Of a DNA stretch of 64,000 nucleotides, positions 53,138 to 62,228 are shown piece by piece. Source of the DNA: Clostridium sporogenes. GTDB lineage: Bacteria; Bacillota; Clostridia; Clostridiales; Clostridiaceae. Below the pieces are notes generated by a model that was not told where the DNA came from, did not search any database, and saw nothing but the letters and a program-made list of their open reading frames with translations. The translations under genes and the position numbers were made by a program. The stretch spans positions 2,232,001-2,296,000 of the forward strand of contig NZ_CP011663.1 of assembly GCF_001020205.1 (NCBI RefSeq), in the 5' to 3' direction. Position 1 is the stretch's first letter. Each line of letters opens with the position of its first letter.

Positions 53138-54931
53138 TTAAATAATTCCATATTCTTTTAATAACTTTTCAATATCTGTTCCTGCTACTTGTTTTAAAAC
53201 TTTACGTTTAGCCATTGGTGGTAAATCAAGTTTTGGTTTTTCTCCATCTAATAAACATACACCTGCATTTAATAAATAACGTATGTCATATCTTGAAGCG
53301 AATACCTCAGGAACTCCTTTTTCAACTCCAGTTAAAACATATACTGCTTCCATAGCTGTACGTCCTGAATATTCTATAGTAAATACAGTATCACGGCCTG
53401 GATCATCTAATGTTTCAGCAAATTGTCCAAGGAAAGCAAAGTTTACTGCATTCTTTGGTACAACATATGGACGATCTCCAGCTGCACGAGGCATAAATTG
53501 AGATGTTATAAATGGCATCATAACAGGAATTGCGCTACATGATTCTGCTAATTCTTCAATTTTATCTGTAGGAACTCCTATATGATATAACCATTCTTTT
53601 GTGATTTCCTTACCAGTACAATCTCTCATAGGTTTTTTAATATAATCTCCAGGTACATCAGAGAATAGACCATATACCCAAACTAGAACATCTTTTTCTG
53701 GCTGTCCATAATATTGTTCTTGACGATTTATTGTCCAACTCATCAACCATGAAGAGTCAAGTGCTGTAACTATTCCGCCTGTTACAGTACGTCCACCATA
53801 TGGTGAACGTTTTGTGATTTTTTCAATGTACTCAGGAACACGTTCATCATGGCAAGTTACTGTACAAGATTCCCAATTAGATTTTTCTGTATCTGTACAG
53901 AATTTATCTGGATTTCCAAATTCATCTGATTGAGCTGATATATTTCTCCATAAATTCCAGCATCCTTCTGGTTCCCTATTAAATGGTGCAGGAGTATTGT
54001 CATCACCATATCCTGAACCTTCAGTCATAGAACCATTAGTGATAAATACTAAGTCGTTTTCTGTTAAATCAATAGAAATATCTTTTCCAGTTTTATCTCT
54101 TGCGACTATTTTCTTTGCAACCTTTTTATCATCTGAAATTGAGAATTCAACATTATCAACAGTAACTCCATATTCAAATTTAGCACCATGATCTTCTAAA
54201 TATTTAACCATAGGTTTTATAAATGAAGTATATTGGTCATGTCTTGAAAATTGTAGAGCAGAAAGATTTGGAAGCCCCCCAACATGGTGGATGAAACGAT
54301 TCATATATAATTTCATTTCTAAAGCACTATGCCAATTTTCAAAAGCAAACATTGTTCTCCAATATGTCCAGAAATCAGTGTTTAAAAGTTCTTCAGAAAA
54401 AATATCTTCAATAGATTTATCTTGAAGTTCTTCATCTGGTATATTTACAAAAGCAGCTAATTCTTTTGCTAAATCTTGACCCAAATTAAATTTCCCATTG
54501 TCATAACGTTCACCTTTATTTTTAGTAATACGACAATTACTAGAGTTTGGATCATCGTAGTTTGTATAATAAAAATGATCTAAAACAGTCATATTAGGAT
54601 CTTCTGTAGATGGTAATGAACTAAATAAACTCCATAAAACCTCAAAATGATGACCCATTTCACGTCCACCACGTGCTACATAACCCATATTTTGACGAAC
54701 CTCTCCATCCATAGATCCACCAGGAATGTCCAATTGTTCTAAGAAGGTAATCTTGCTTCCATCCATGTGAGCATCACGAATTAAAAAACAACCAGCAGCT
54801 AAAGCCCCAATTCCAGTACCGATTAAATAAGCTTTTTTATCTTCAATTCCTTTAGGCTTTCTTGCATTTACTAAAGCATGATAACTTCCATTTGTAAGGG
54901 TAAGTCTATCATCATGTGTTTTTAATTTCAT
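53138..54931 (-). CDS. ohyA: Oleate hydratase (MCRA family)
   Basis: 597 residues, the usual length. FAD-binding 'YLIGTGIGALAAGCFLIRD' (~35-53), then 'EQLDIPGGSMDGE', 'GYVARGGREMGHHFEVLWSLFSSLPS' (substrate and FAD region), and C-terminal 'PRAAGDRPYVVP'. It adds water to the cis-9 double bond of oleic and other unsaturated acids to give 10-hydroxy acids, in the cytosol at the membrane. A TetR gene and a secreted lipase gene lie upstream on the same strand, so lipid breakdown and fatty-acid detoxification are probably linked. Confidence 0.96.
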   Translation of the reverse strand: MKLKTHDDRLTLTNGSYHALVNARKPKGIEDKKAYLIGTGIGALAAGCFLIRDAHMDGSKITFLEQLDIPGGSMDGEVRQNMGYVARGGREMGHHFEVLWSLFSSLPSTEDPNMTVLDHFYYTNYDDPNSSNCRITKNKGERYDNGKFNLGQDLAKELAAFVNIPDEELQDKSIEDIFSEELLNTDFWTYWRTMFAFENWHSALEMKLYMNRFIHHVGGLPNLSALQFSRHDQYTSFIKPMVKYLEDHGAKFEYGVTVDNVEFSISDDKKVAKKIVARDKTGKDISIDLTENDLVFITNGSMTEGSGYGDDNTPAPFNREPEGCWNLWRNISAQSDEFGNPDKFCTDTEKSNWESCTVTCHDERVPEYIEKITKRSPYGGRTVTGGIVTALDSSWLMSWTINRQEQYYGQPEKDVLVWVYGLFSDVPGDYIKKPMRDCTGKEITKEWLYHIGVPTDKIEELAESCSAIPVMMPFITSQFMPRAAGDRPYVVPKNAVNFAFLGQFAETLDDPGRDTVFTIEYSGRTAMEAVYVLTGVEKGVPEVFASRYDIRYLLNAGVCLLDGEKPKLDLPPMAKRKVLKQVAGTDIEKLLKEYGII

Positions 54932-54987
54932 TATTATCTCCCTCTTTCTTAATTTTTTAATAGGTTGCCAAATCTCACTATTATGTT

Positions 54988-55011
54988 TAGAGTGCTTCTA
55001 TATTCACTCTA
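54988..55011. promoter_or_regulatory. Inverted repeat upstream of oleate hydratase
   Basis: TAGAGTG-N10-CACTCTA. Candidate operator, perhaps for the adjacent TetR protein. Confidence 0.5.
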
Positions 55012-55125
55012 CTAGTATGCACTATGGTGTAATAAATAATAAATCCTCCCCTTAATTTTATGGATATTTATTATCTGTAAGATCTCTATAAATTTATAAT
55101 ATAGTTTTTTTATGTCTTTTTCATT

Positions 55126-55178
55126 AGATAAACAAACTGCGGTGTTCGAAATTTGAACACCGCAGTTTATTTATCTAA
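55126..55178 (-). terminator. Terminator of the TetR gene
   Basis: AAACTGCGGTGTTC / GAACACCGCAGTTT perfect 14-bp stem inside a longer near-palindrome (TAGATAAACA...). Confidence 0.9.
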
Positions 55179-55235
55179 TTTTTAGGCATTGAGGCCAAAA
55201 TGTCTGATAAAAAATTAATCTCTTATTGCTTTTTA

Positions 55236-55805
55236 CTAGACATCAGTTAAACCAGCACTTCGCTTAAGAGATAACTCAATGTTTCCATCGAAGAGCTGTC
55301 CAATTCGCCTAACGATAGTATCAGGGTCTTCCTTCATACCGGCAGCAATCCAGCGCAGTACCATCGCAGTGAGAGCACACTGATAAAAGGAAGCAATCAG
55401 TTTTCTGTCTCCTAAAGAAGCTGATATACCATCGCTTACTTTTTCAACATACCGAATCATCACATTTCCTGATACATTATATATATAGTTTACTACTTCT
55501 TCTCTCCGCATGGAATTATATACATGATAAATGGCTGTTTTGTTTTCTAAAGCAAATCTAGCGGCTACAATAAAACTCTCCTCCCAAGAAAGTGTATCAT
55601 TATATTCATCAATTACTGTCTGAAGTTCGATTTGGAATATCTCTGACAAAAGTGCATATATATCTGTGTAGTAATAATAAAAAGTATTTCTATTTATCTC
55701 ACATGCTGTAGCAATATCTTTAACTGTGATCTTGTTAAGTGGACGCTCATTCAGCATCTTTATAAATACCTCACGAATCATTTTTTTGGTATATTGCTGA
55801 GCCAA
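55236..55805 (-). CDS. TetR/AcrR-family regulator
   Basis: 189 residues from a TTG start (55805), five bases after GGGGGTGG. Helix-turn-helix 'ITVKDIATACEINRNTFYYYYTDIYALLSEIF' (~24-55), C-terminal domain of the TetR_C_7-like type. Lies between lipase and oleate hydratase genes on the same strand; likely senses a fatty acid or controls ohyA, by position only. Confidence 0.9.
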   Translation of the reverse strand: MAQQYTKKMIREVFIKMLNERPLNKITVKDIATACEINRNTFYYYYTDIYALLSEIFQIELQTVIDEYNDTLSWEESFIVAARFALENKTAIYHVYNSMRREEVVNYIYNVSGNVMIRYVEKVSDGISASLGDRKLIASFYQCALTAMVLRWIAAGMKEDPDTIVRRIGQLFDGNIELSLKRSAGLTDV

Positions 55806-56016
55806 AATGCCACCCCCTTAATGCTTTATCTATATTCAAAATTATACCACAGGGTAAGGTATTTTTAAATAATCCATCATCATGTGATTTATCATTACCC
55901 ACATTTAAAAAATAATATTCTTACCTCCGTTTATCCCTATCATAATGCATATTTAAAGTCTGGTGTTTTAGTGTATAGTTTATTGTTAATAATTTCTTGA
56001 TATCAAATTTTATGAA

Positions 56017-57306
56017 TTATTCAACAGGAAGTTTTGAAAGCATTTCTGCCACATTGAAATACATTTGTTCAATTCTGTTTCGATCATATTTCATTCCACA
56101 AACTTCAATATGATCTGTATTATCAAATTCCCCAAGATAATTCCATGTACCCTTTACTGCAGTTCCGCTATAATCAACTATTTGGTCTGATGAACCGACC
56201 TTAGGATTTGTAGCTGATATTACACTCACAACGCCATCATTTCTCCACCAGCTTTTATCTATAGGAACTTCACCACTCTTATTGTTTGTATACCTCCCCA
56301 TAAATATGGAGCTTTTTACAAGAATAGGATTCATATTTTTATTTGGCACCTGAAAACGAGTGAATTTATCTTCATGAGTATTTACACACGCAATTGAAAA
56401 ATAATTGATATCACTTTGTGCCTTAACGTACGAATTAAATTCCTGAGCTCCTTCTGGTGACAAATCCCAAACGCTTAAATCCTTGGTTTTTTTCCAAATT
56501 CCACTTTTAATTACTCTATTGTTGTAGGCTAAACGTGATTCACCAGGGTTTCTTCTAAGACCCCACTGATCTAATTGAAAATCGTAATCTAGGTCACCTA
56601 GATTAACATTTTTTCCTTTTATTGCGGCAATAGCTGCAACAAATTGATGTGTGAGAGGCTCAATACCATATTTTATATGTGCTTCCTGACTTCCATCATG
56701 TGGAGTAGCAATAGATGTAATACTGGATACCCATGATTTGCCCCCAGTAAAAAGGGAATTGATACTTCCGTCTGTGGTAGATGCTAATTCATCAGGATCT
56801 CCATTTTCCAAAAGCTGTGCCAATAGACGGATTGTCTGTCCTCCCATACTGTGTCCAATTAGATGAATTTTTCTAATATTTCCAGATGAATCTTTTGTTC
56901 CAATTTGTTTGTACACGCCTGGATAACTACGTCCGTATCTTGCATGTCCACATTTTTCAGAATGTGATTCACCATAATCAACTGTGCCGCCTACAATATA
57001 TGTATACAGCTCACATGCCCTATCCCAGTTACTTGAAACAGGTCCGATAGATGGAGAATATACAGTATAACCCTTCTCGGTAAGCTTTTGAGTCAAGCTT
57101 TCTTTACCTCCCCAGTAATAGAGACCGGCTCCTTCATTTCTTCCCCAACCAAAGCATCCATGTACCATAACTATGGGATAATCATTTCCAACTACTGTAG
57201 CATCACTGTTATCAGCAGCTTTTACAGTAGAAATTGAGGTAAAACCAAAAACTATACAGATGATAATAATAGACGCCATAATCCTTTTAAAATAAGATCT
57301 TTTCAT
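56017..57306 (-). CDS. Secreted triacylglycerol lipase, family I.5-like
   Basis: 429 residues. Signal peptide 1-30 (cleavage after 'VKA'). 'YPIVMVHGCFGWGRNE' oxyanion loop, nucleophile Ser153 in 'GHSMGG', and the insertion 'YGESHSEKCGHARYGRSYPG' (~111-130) with the His/Asp zinc site typical of staphylococcal and thermoalkalophilic Geobacillus lipases. The terminal His is plausibly in 'DNTDHIEVCG'. It would release fatty acids outside the cell; oleate hydratase is encoded nearby. Confidence 0.93.
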   Translation of the reverse strand: MKRSYFKRIMASIIIICIVFGFTSISTVKAADNSDATVVGNDYPIVMVHGCFGWGRNEGAGLYYWGGKESLTQKLTEKGYTVYSPSIGPVSSNWDRACELYTYIVGGTVDYGESHSEKCGHARYGRSYPGVYKQIGTKDSSGNIRKIHLIGHSMGGQTIRLLAQLLENGDPDELASTTDGSINSLFTGGKSWVSSITSIATPHDGSQEAHIKYGIEPLTHQFVAAIAAIKGKNVNLGDLDYDFQLDQWGLRRNPGESRLAYNNRVIKSGIWKKTKDLSVWDLSPEGAQEFNSYVKAQSDINYFSIACVNTHEDKFTRFQVPNKNMNPILVKSSIFMGRYTNNKSGEVPIDKSWWRNDGVVSVISATNPKVGSSDQIVDYSGTAVKGTWNYLGEFDNTDHIEVCGMKYDRNRIEQMYFNVAEMLSKLPVE

Positions 57307-57485
57307 ACCTACCTATGCTCCTTTACATTATAAATTCTGTAGCCAGCAGCTAGGCTATAACTTATTTTGATTAAGTTAATAGTAACTTTTAATTAGAGTA
57401 TCCTAATGTTAATTATTCTTAACAGGACATTAGAGAAGGTTAGCTTGTTCATTTTTTTACAGATCATTACATTAATTGCATTGTT

Positions 57486-57756
57486 ACGAGAGCTTGTCCC
57501 ACCGTCTTAAGTATCACATGCTGCTTACTCAGATGTTGCATCTCTAATGGTAGCCCACAGTAAGGTATTTTCATTAGATAAAACCTGATTATATGATGCT
57601 TTAGCCAGTATTTTTGCTTAGGATATTCCTTTTCTGATTCATTAATCCTTTCTATAGAGAGGTAGTGATATCATCGAGAATGAGGTTACTAATAAACTTT
57701 TCCGCCTTTTTCTTTGACAACACTTTAATCGCGTTATGATTGCCTTAAAATTCACC
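57486..57756 (-). pseudogene. Decayed gene, unidentified
   Basis: AAAGGAGGTG lies at ~57753-57765 on the minus strand. Then 'AIKVLSKKKAEKFISNLILD' reads in one frame to a stop at ~57655, and a second frame continues 'SIERINESEKEYPKQKYWLK' for ~60 codons to about 57486. A frameshifted gene of ~90 residues with no valid start codon. Family not recognised. Confidence 0.45.
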
Positions 57757-58126
57757 TCCTTTTCACATACAATGGCTAACTTTCTTTCTGCTAGTGCTTT
57801 ATTATTTCCATATAATGCTTATATTTATTACCTAAATCCACAAATGGCTGTTAGCTACAAAAAATCATTTATCTCTATAGAAAAGAAATGGCATATAATT
57901 TTAGTAACTTATTCTTTTGCTTGTCCATATCGTAATTATGTTAAAATTATGGTATGGTTCACAGTATTTTATTAGTGGAGTTAATGTCTCCGTTATAGCA
58001 TAACTGTTATATTACAGTCAATCTTATGTAGTAACTATAGTAAGCCTAAAATTCTAAATAGCCAAAAAAATCTTCCTTTTTTTAACTATTACAGTATTTT
58101 CCTATTTCTCCTAAAATAAAAAAACG
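57757..58126. other. Intergenic region
   Basis: About 370 bases; a 79-codon frame on the plus strand lacks a ribosome binding site. Nothing else supported. Confidence 0.4.
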
Positions 58127-58150
58127 GAGAGCATCTAGCTTCTCCGCTGG
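58127..58150 (-). terminator. Terminator after the glycosyltransferase fragment
   Basis: CGGAGA / TCTCCG stem then seven T on the minus strand. Confidence 0.8.
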
Positions 58151-58196
58151 GAACAATAGCTTTATATTAATTCTACCCTTATCAATCTATATCTAA

Positions 58197-58300
58197 GCTT
58201 TCGTTACAAACCTTCTCTATCTTATTCGCAGCTGCACTATCTCCTCCAGCTTTCTGTAAGCTTTTAGAAATTACTTCTGCATTTTTTTAGGATATATCAT
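58197..58300 (-). pseudogene. 3' fragment of a second macrolide-glycosyltransferase-like gene
   Basis: About 90% identical to the 3' end of the intact gene (59270-59376). Translates as a C-terminal tail ending '...AAANKIEKVCNES' plus a few divergent residues, and keeps its own terminator. Together with the intact copy it flanks the VanZ gene as direct repeats. Confidence 0.8.
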
Positions 58301-58442
58301 ATTACAAGCAAAGAAAAAGCCTTGGAAACATTGATAATACCAAGTCCCTAAGACTATACGTCCTACTCTCATTCGATTGTAGTCTGTCATTTATATTATA
58401 TTGATTTTATTTTTTATCAAGTATTATTGATGGCGAAAAGCC

Positions 58443-59117
58443 CTAAATAGTAAATAAAAACATTCCCAAAAATGATAATACTAAATAAAAAATTGCTTCG
58501 TGTTTGATGACAACTGAAGATGATGTTATTTCATCTTTTTCGTTGCTATTTTTTTTCAAGATGATATGAAAGAATGCTTTAAAGATGAAATATCCGATAA
58601 TAGCTCCTAGGGTGTTCATAATTAAATCATCTGTCGTTGTGGTTCGACTTTGAGTGAACAATTGACTTAACTCAATACATAAGGATAACAAAAAGCCCGA
58701 CAAGGCAACCTTTTTAATTGTTCGAAATTGTTTCCAAATCAATGGTAACAAAAATCCTAATGGTATTGTCATTATAATATTCAAAACATAGGGCATCATT
58801 ACCTCAGAACTAGAGAATGGAACTAAATAAATTCGATCAAATTCAGATGTAGATGCGGTAACAAACCTTTGCACATCCCAAATTGTTCCTATACCTGTTA
58901 CGACATAAACAGCTCCCAGATACAATAAAAAAATAAATACCCATAGAAGATGCTTACGGGAAACTCCTCCTTCCCTCTTCTTAGCCCTTAGATAAAATCC
59001 TTTTTGAAATACAATACATAAAATACATATGCGAATAATGTTAATTAAATAATCAGTATGAGCAACATACATAATACATGTACGAATATAGGCAATTAAA
59101 TATCTAATTATTAACAC
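58443..59117 (-). CDS. VanZ-family membrane protein
   Basis: 224 residues from GTG 59117, seven bases after AGGAGG. VanZ-like core with membrane segments and 'NIIMTIPLGFLLPLI', 'LSLCIELSQLF' and 'RTTTTDDLIMNTLGAIIGYF'. The N-terminal ~45 residues add an extra hydrophobic stretch. VanZ proteins give modest teicoplanin or lipoglycopeptide resistance in some hosts; here only the family is certain. Downstream of the glycosyltransferase on the same strand. Confidence 0.88.
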   Translation of the reverse strand: MLIIRYLIAYIRTCIMYVAHTDYLINIIRICILCIVFQKGFYLRAKKREGGVSRKHLLWVFIFLLYLGAVYVVTGIGTIWDVQRFVTASTSEFDRIYLVPFSSSEVMMPYVLNIIMTIPLGFLLPLIWKQFRTIKKVALSGFLLSLCIELSQLFTQSRTTTTDDLIMNTLGAIIGYFIFKAFFHIILKKNSNEKDEITSSSVVIKHEAIFYLVLSFLGMFLFTI

Positions 59118-59257
59118 AATAGTCCTCCTTGTTGTTGAATCAAAATTTAATTATTGGCATGATTATAATATCAACAAGAATTTAAGAATAAGTGAATACA
59201 ATCTTAAGATTTTCTGAATTTCACTACCTGAAGAAATGCATCTTATATCCTACTTCT

Positions 59258-60439
59258 TTATTTTGTAGTGCTTTCGTTACAAACCTTCTCTATCTTATTT
59301 GCAGCTGCACTAGCTCCTCCAGCTTTTTGTAAGCTTTTTGAAATCACTTCTGCATTTTTTTTATAGGATATATCATCTAATACTTGTAAAACAGTTTCCC
59401 GTATACTATTTACAGCATCTGACTTTAATATTTTTCCAGCATTTAGTTCTGCTACTCGATTTGCCACCATAGCTTGTTCACTGTGTAATGGAAATAAAAC
59501 TGATGGCACACCCAAATATAAACTTTCACTTATGCTATTCATCCCACAATGGGTAATAAACACATCAGTCTGTTGTAAAACTTTTAATTGTTGAACTTTG
59601 GGATAAACTTTAAAATTATCTGGTAACTTACCCAAGCTAGAAATATCTGCCTTCTCTCCAACAGACATAATAACTTGGTAATCCACATCAACTAATGCCC
59701 TAATGCAGTTTTGATAAAAATGTATATTTTGATTCAGTACGGTCCCTAATGAAATGTAAATCAGCGGATATTTCTTTTTAATTTGTTCAACTTCTGGAAC
59801 TCGGAAAGAAGGTCCTACAAAAGCATACTTATCTGAAAATGTTTCTACCATAGGCTGAAATTCTTTAGATGTATAAACAATTGTATCAGTATCATTGTCA
59901 TTTTGGATAATACTTATAAAGTTTTTTACATTATAACCTTTTTCCTGAAGCAGCTTTATCTTTTTATTAATTCTTGGAATACCTATAAACATACGAAACA
60001 TTTCTTTTAAACCCTGTTTTATTAGCTTTGCAGTATATTTATTCATTGCAAAGGTTGTAGTAGAGCAAATATATGGTACATTTAATTTTATTGCAAATAA
60101 TTTTCCCCAAATACATATAGAATCTGATACTATACAATGTGGTTGAAATTCTTTAAGCTCTCTACATACCTTTTCATCTAAACTCATAGTCATATCTGCC
60201 GCCATCTCTATAAGGGATGCAAAATCCTTTCCTACTTTCTTTTCTATATCCGGTGTAAGTTCTGGCAAATAGTTATCACATGGAATAAATTTTGCACCTG
60301 CAGTTTCAATCTTCTCCTGAAATTCATAAAATGAATAATACCAAACTTCATGACCACGTTTTACTAATTCATCTACTACTGCTATAGTAGGATTAGTGTG
60401 CCCATGAGCTGGGATACTGAAAAATACTATTTTACTCAT
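59258..60439 (-). CDS. Macrolide-type UDP-glycosyltransferase (MGT family)
   Basis: 393 residues, GT1/GT-B fold. 'FFSIPAHGHTNPTIAVVDEL' at the N-terminus (catalytic His-like position), and the nucleotide-sugar motif 'VFITHCGMNSISESLYLGVPSVLFPLHSEQ' (~305-335). Closest in style to Bacillus YjiC/YojK and MGT enzymes that glucosylate macrolides and flavonoids. Start is ATG 60439; the upstream AbrB-like gene overlaps it by eight bases, so translation is coupled. Confidence 0.92.
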   Translation of the reverse strand: MSKIVFFSIPAHGHTNPTIAVVDELVKRGHEVWYYSFYEFQEKIETAGAKFIPCDNYLPELTPDIEKKVGKDFASLIEMAADMTMSLDEKVCRELKEFQPHCIVSDSICIWGKLFAIKLNVPYICSTTTFAMNKYTAKLIKQGLKEMFRMFIGIPRINKKIKLLQEKGYNVKNFISIIQNDNDTDTIVYTSKEFQPMVETFSDKYAFVGPSFRVPEVEQIKKKYPLIYISLGTVLNQNIHFYQNCIRALVDVDYQVIMSVGEKADISSLGKLPDNFKVYPKVQQLKVLQQTDVFITHCGMNSISESLYLGVPSVLFPLHSEQAMVANRVAELNAGKILKSDAVNSIRETVLQVLDDISYKKNAEVISKSLQKAGGASAAANKIEKVCNESTTK

Positions 60440-60737
60440 CATGTTCTCCTTCAGACTCACTAAATTTTTTTATTTCTTTCGCAAAAATAAGTGAATCTTC
60501 TTCCGATTCTGATGGATAAATCTCCCGCGCTTTACCTGCAAAAATTGCATCAGCAATCTTAGAAAAAATCTCATACCGTTCAATTGCAATACCTTTTTTA
60601 GCATCTGCAAGCAAAATTAAAGTATCTCCTGAAGAAATATCAAACATATCTCTCACTTCCTTTGGAATAACAATCTGCCCCTTTGGACCTACCTTCACAG
60701 AACCCATATATTTATCTTCCGAAGCTTTTTTATTCAT
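60432..60737 (-). CDS. AbrB/MazE/SpoVT-type DNA-binding protein
   Basis: 101 residues from ATG 60737. SpoVT-AbrB swapped-hairpin domain 'MGSVKVGPKGQIVIPKEVRDMFDISSGDTLILL' (~11-43), then an acidic tail. Coupled to the glycosyltransferase gene, with a tandem repeat over its transcription start, so likely an autoregulated repressor. No toxin gene follows, which argues against an antitoxin role. Confidence 0.88.
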   Translation of the reverse strand: MNKKASEDKYMGSVKVGPKGQIVIPKEVRDMFDISSGDTLILLADAKKGIAIERYEIFSKIADAIFAGKAREIYPSESEEDSLIFAKEIKKFSESEGEHDE

Positions 60738-60762
60738 ATTAATCTTCCTTTCAGTATTACTT

Positions 60763-60809
60763 GTTATACTAGTTATACTTAACATACTCTTATATGAATA
60801 TTTTGTCAA
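60763..60809 (-). promoter_or_regulatory. Promoter and tandem-repeat operator of the AbrB-glycosyltransferase operon
   Basis: TTGACA (60804-60809), 17 bases, TATGTT (60781-60786). Directly after it AGTATAACtAGTATAAC lies at the expected transcription start. Confidence 0.75.
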
Positions 60810-60919
60810 TATAGCTAACCTGAATATTACAAACAAATATATACTATTACAATAAAAAGACCAGTGATTAACTCACTAGTCTTCCTGAATCAAACATTGA
60901 TGTTATTTCATCAATATCT

Positions 60920-62185
60920 TTATTTTTTAAAATTTACGTTAATTTCTTCTCCTAAATATACCTTAGTGAAAGATGGTTCTGTTTTACTTATTATTTTTCC
61001 AGCTCTTATAGAGTAACAAACAGGAACTTGGCGTCTTATAGCATCATAGCCATTTTCCACTGGTAAAATTATAAGATTACCAGGCTTACCTACTTCTATA
61101 CCATACTTATTTTCTATATTTAAAGTTTTTGCTGAATTAGTTGTTATAAATTTAATGGAATCATCTATCTCGTTATACCCCATAATTTGACACACGTGTA
61201 ATCCAAAATGCAACACTTGAAGCATATTACCAGTTCCAAGTGGATACCATGGATCAAAAATATCATCATGTCCAAAACAAACATTAATATTAGCATCTTT
61301 TAATTCTTTTACTCTAGTAACTCCTCTACGCTTTGGATATGTATCAAACCTTCCTTGCAAATGTGTATTTACAAGAGGATTTGCAACAAAGTTTATATCT
61401 GACATTTTTAGAAGTCTAAACAATTTATATGTATAAGCATTGTTATAAGAATGCATAGCTGTAGTATGACTAGCTGTAACTTTATTTTTCATTCCTGTTT
61501 CTAATGCCCTAGTAGCTACAGTTTCTAAAAATCTTGATTGTTCATCATCAATTTCATCACAGTGAACATCTATTAATGTATCATATTTTTTTGCAAGTTC
61601 AAAAATTTTATTAATTGATTCTACTCCATATTCTCTAGTAAATTCAAAATGTGGTATAGCTCCAACTACATCAGCTCCTAACTTTAAAGCCTCTTCTAAA
61701 AGTTCTAAACCTCCTTTATAAGATAAAATTCCCTCTTGAGGAAAAGCTACTATTTGTATATCCACATAGTCTTTCATTTCTTCCTTAACTTCTAACATAG
61801 CCTTTAGTGCTAATAATGATTCATCCGTTGTATCAACGTGAGTTCTAACATGTTGTATACCATTAGCTATTTGCCAGCTTAGCGCCTTTTTAGCTCTTTC
61901 TTTCACATCTTCTTTTGTTAAAAATGCTTTTCTTTCAGACCATCTTTGTATTCCTTCAAACAAAGTTCCACTTTCATTCCAATTTGGTTCTCCTGCTGTA
62001 AGAGTTGTATCTAAATGAACATGGGGTTCTATAAAAGGTGGAAGAGCCAGATTACCTTTTCCATCTATAATTTCCTCATCTTTATATGCTTCTAAATTAT
62101 TTTTTATTTCTTTAAATATACCATTTTTAATTCTTATATCAACTAATTCATTTTTATCTGTAAGTTTAACATTTTTTATTAACAT
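60920..62185 (-). CDS. codA: Cytosine deaminase
   Basis: 421 residues, amidohydrolase barrel. Metal ligands: 'EPHVHLDTT' (His pair ~57-61), His in '[14 protein letters not shown]' (~207), Asp in '[10 protein letters not shown]' (~310). The 'GHDDI..PWYPLG' run is typical of CodA. Converts cytosine to uracil plus ammonia. Second gene after codB, 43 bases apart, under the PyrR-type attenuator. Isocytosine or creatinine activity known in homologues cannot be excluded. Confidence 0.93.
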   Translation of the reverse strand: MLIKNVKLTDKNELVDIRIKNGIFKEIKNNLEAYKDEEIIDGKGNLALPPFIEPHVHLDTTLTAGEPNWNESGTLFEGIQRWSERKAFLTKEDVKERAKKALSWQIANGIQHVRTHVDTTDESLLALKAMLEVKEEMKDYVDIQIVAFPQEGILSYKGGLELLEEALKLGADVVGAIPHFEFTREYGVESINKIFELAKKYDTLIDVHCDEIDDEQSRFLETVATRALETGMKNKVTASHTTAMHSYNNAYTYKLFRLLKMSDINFVANPLVNTHLQGRFDTYPKRRGVTRVKELKDANINVCFGHDDIFDPWYPLGTGNMLQVLHFGLHVCQIMGYNEIDDSIKFITTNSAKTLNIENKYGIEVGKPGNLIILPVENGYDAIRRQVPVCYSIRAGKIISKTEPSFTKVYLGEEINVNFKK

Positions 62186-62228
62186 ATATTCACCCTCTTA
62201 TTAATATCACTAAAAAATCATCTTAATA

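Noticed and set aside
57736..57975. 79-codon frame on the plus strand
   Set aside because: No ribosome binding site, no recognisable domain, and it overlaps the ribosome binding site and 5' part of the decayed minus-strand gene.
60432..60737. MazE-type antitoxin of a toxin-antitoxin pair
   Set aside because: The AbrB-like protein is coupled to a glycosyltransferase gene, and no MazF/PIN/Doc-type toxin gene is adjacent.
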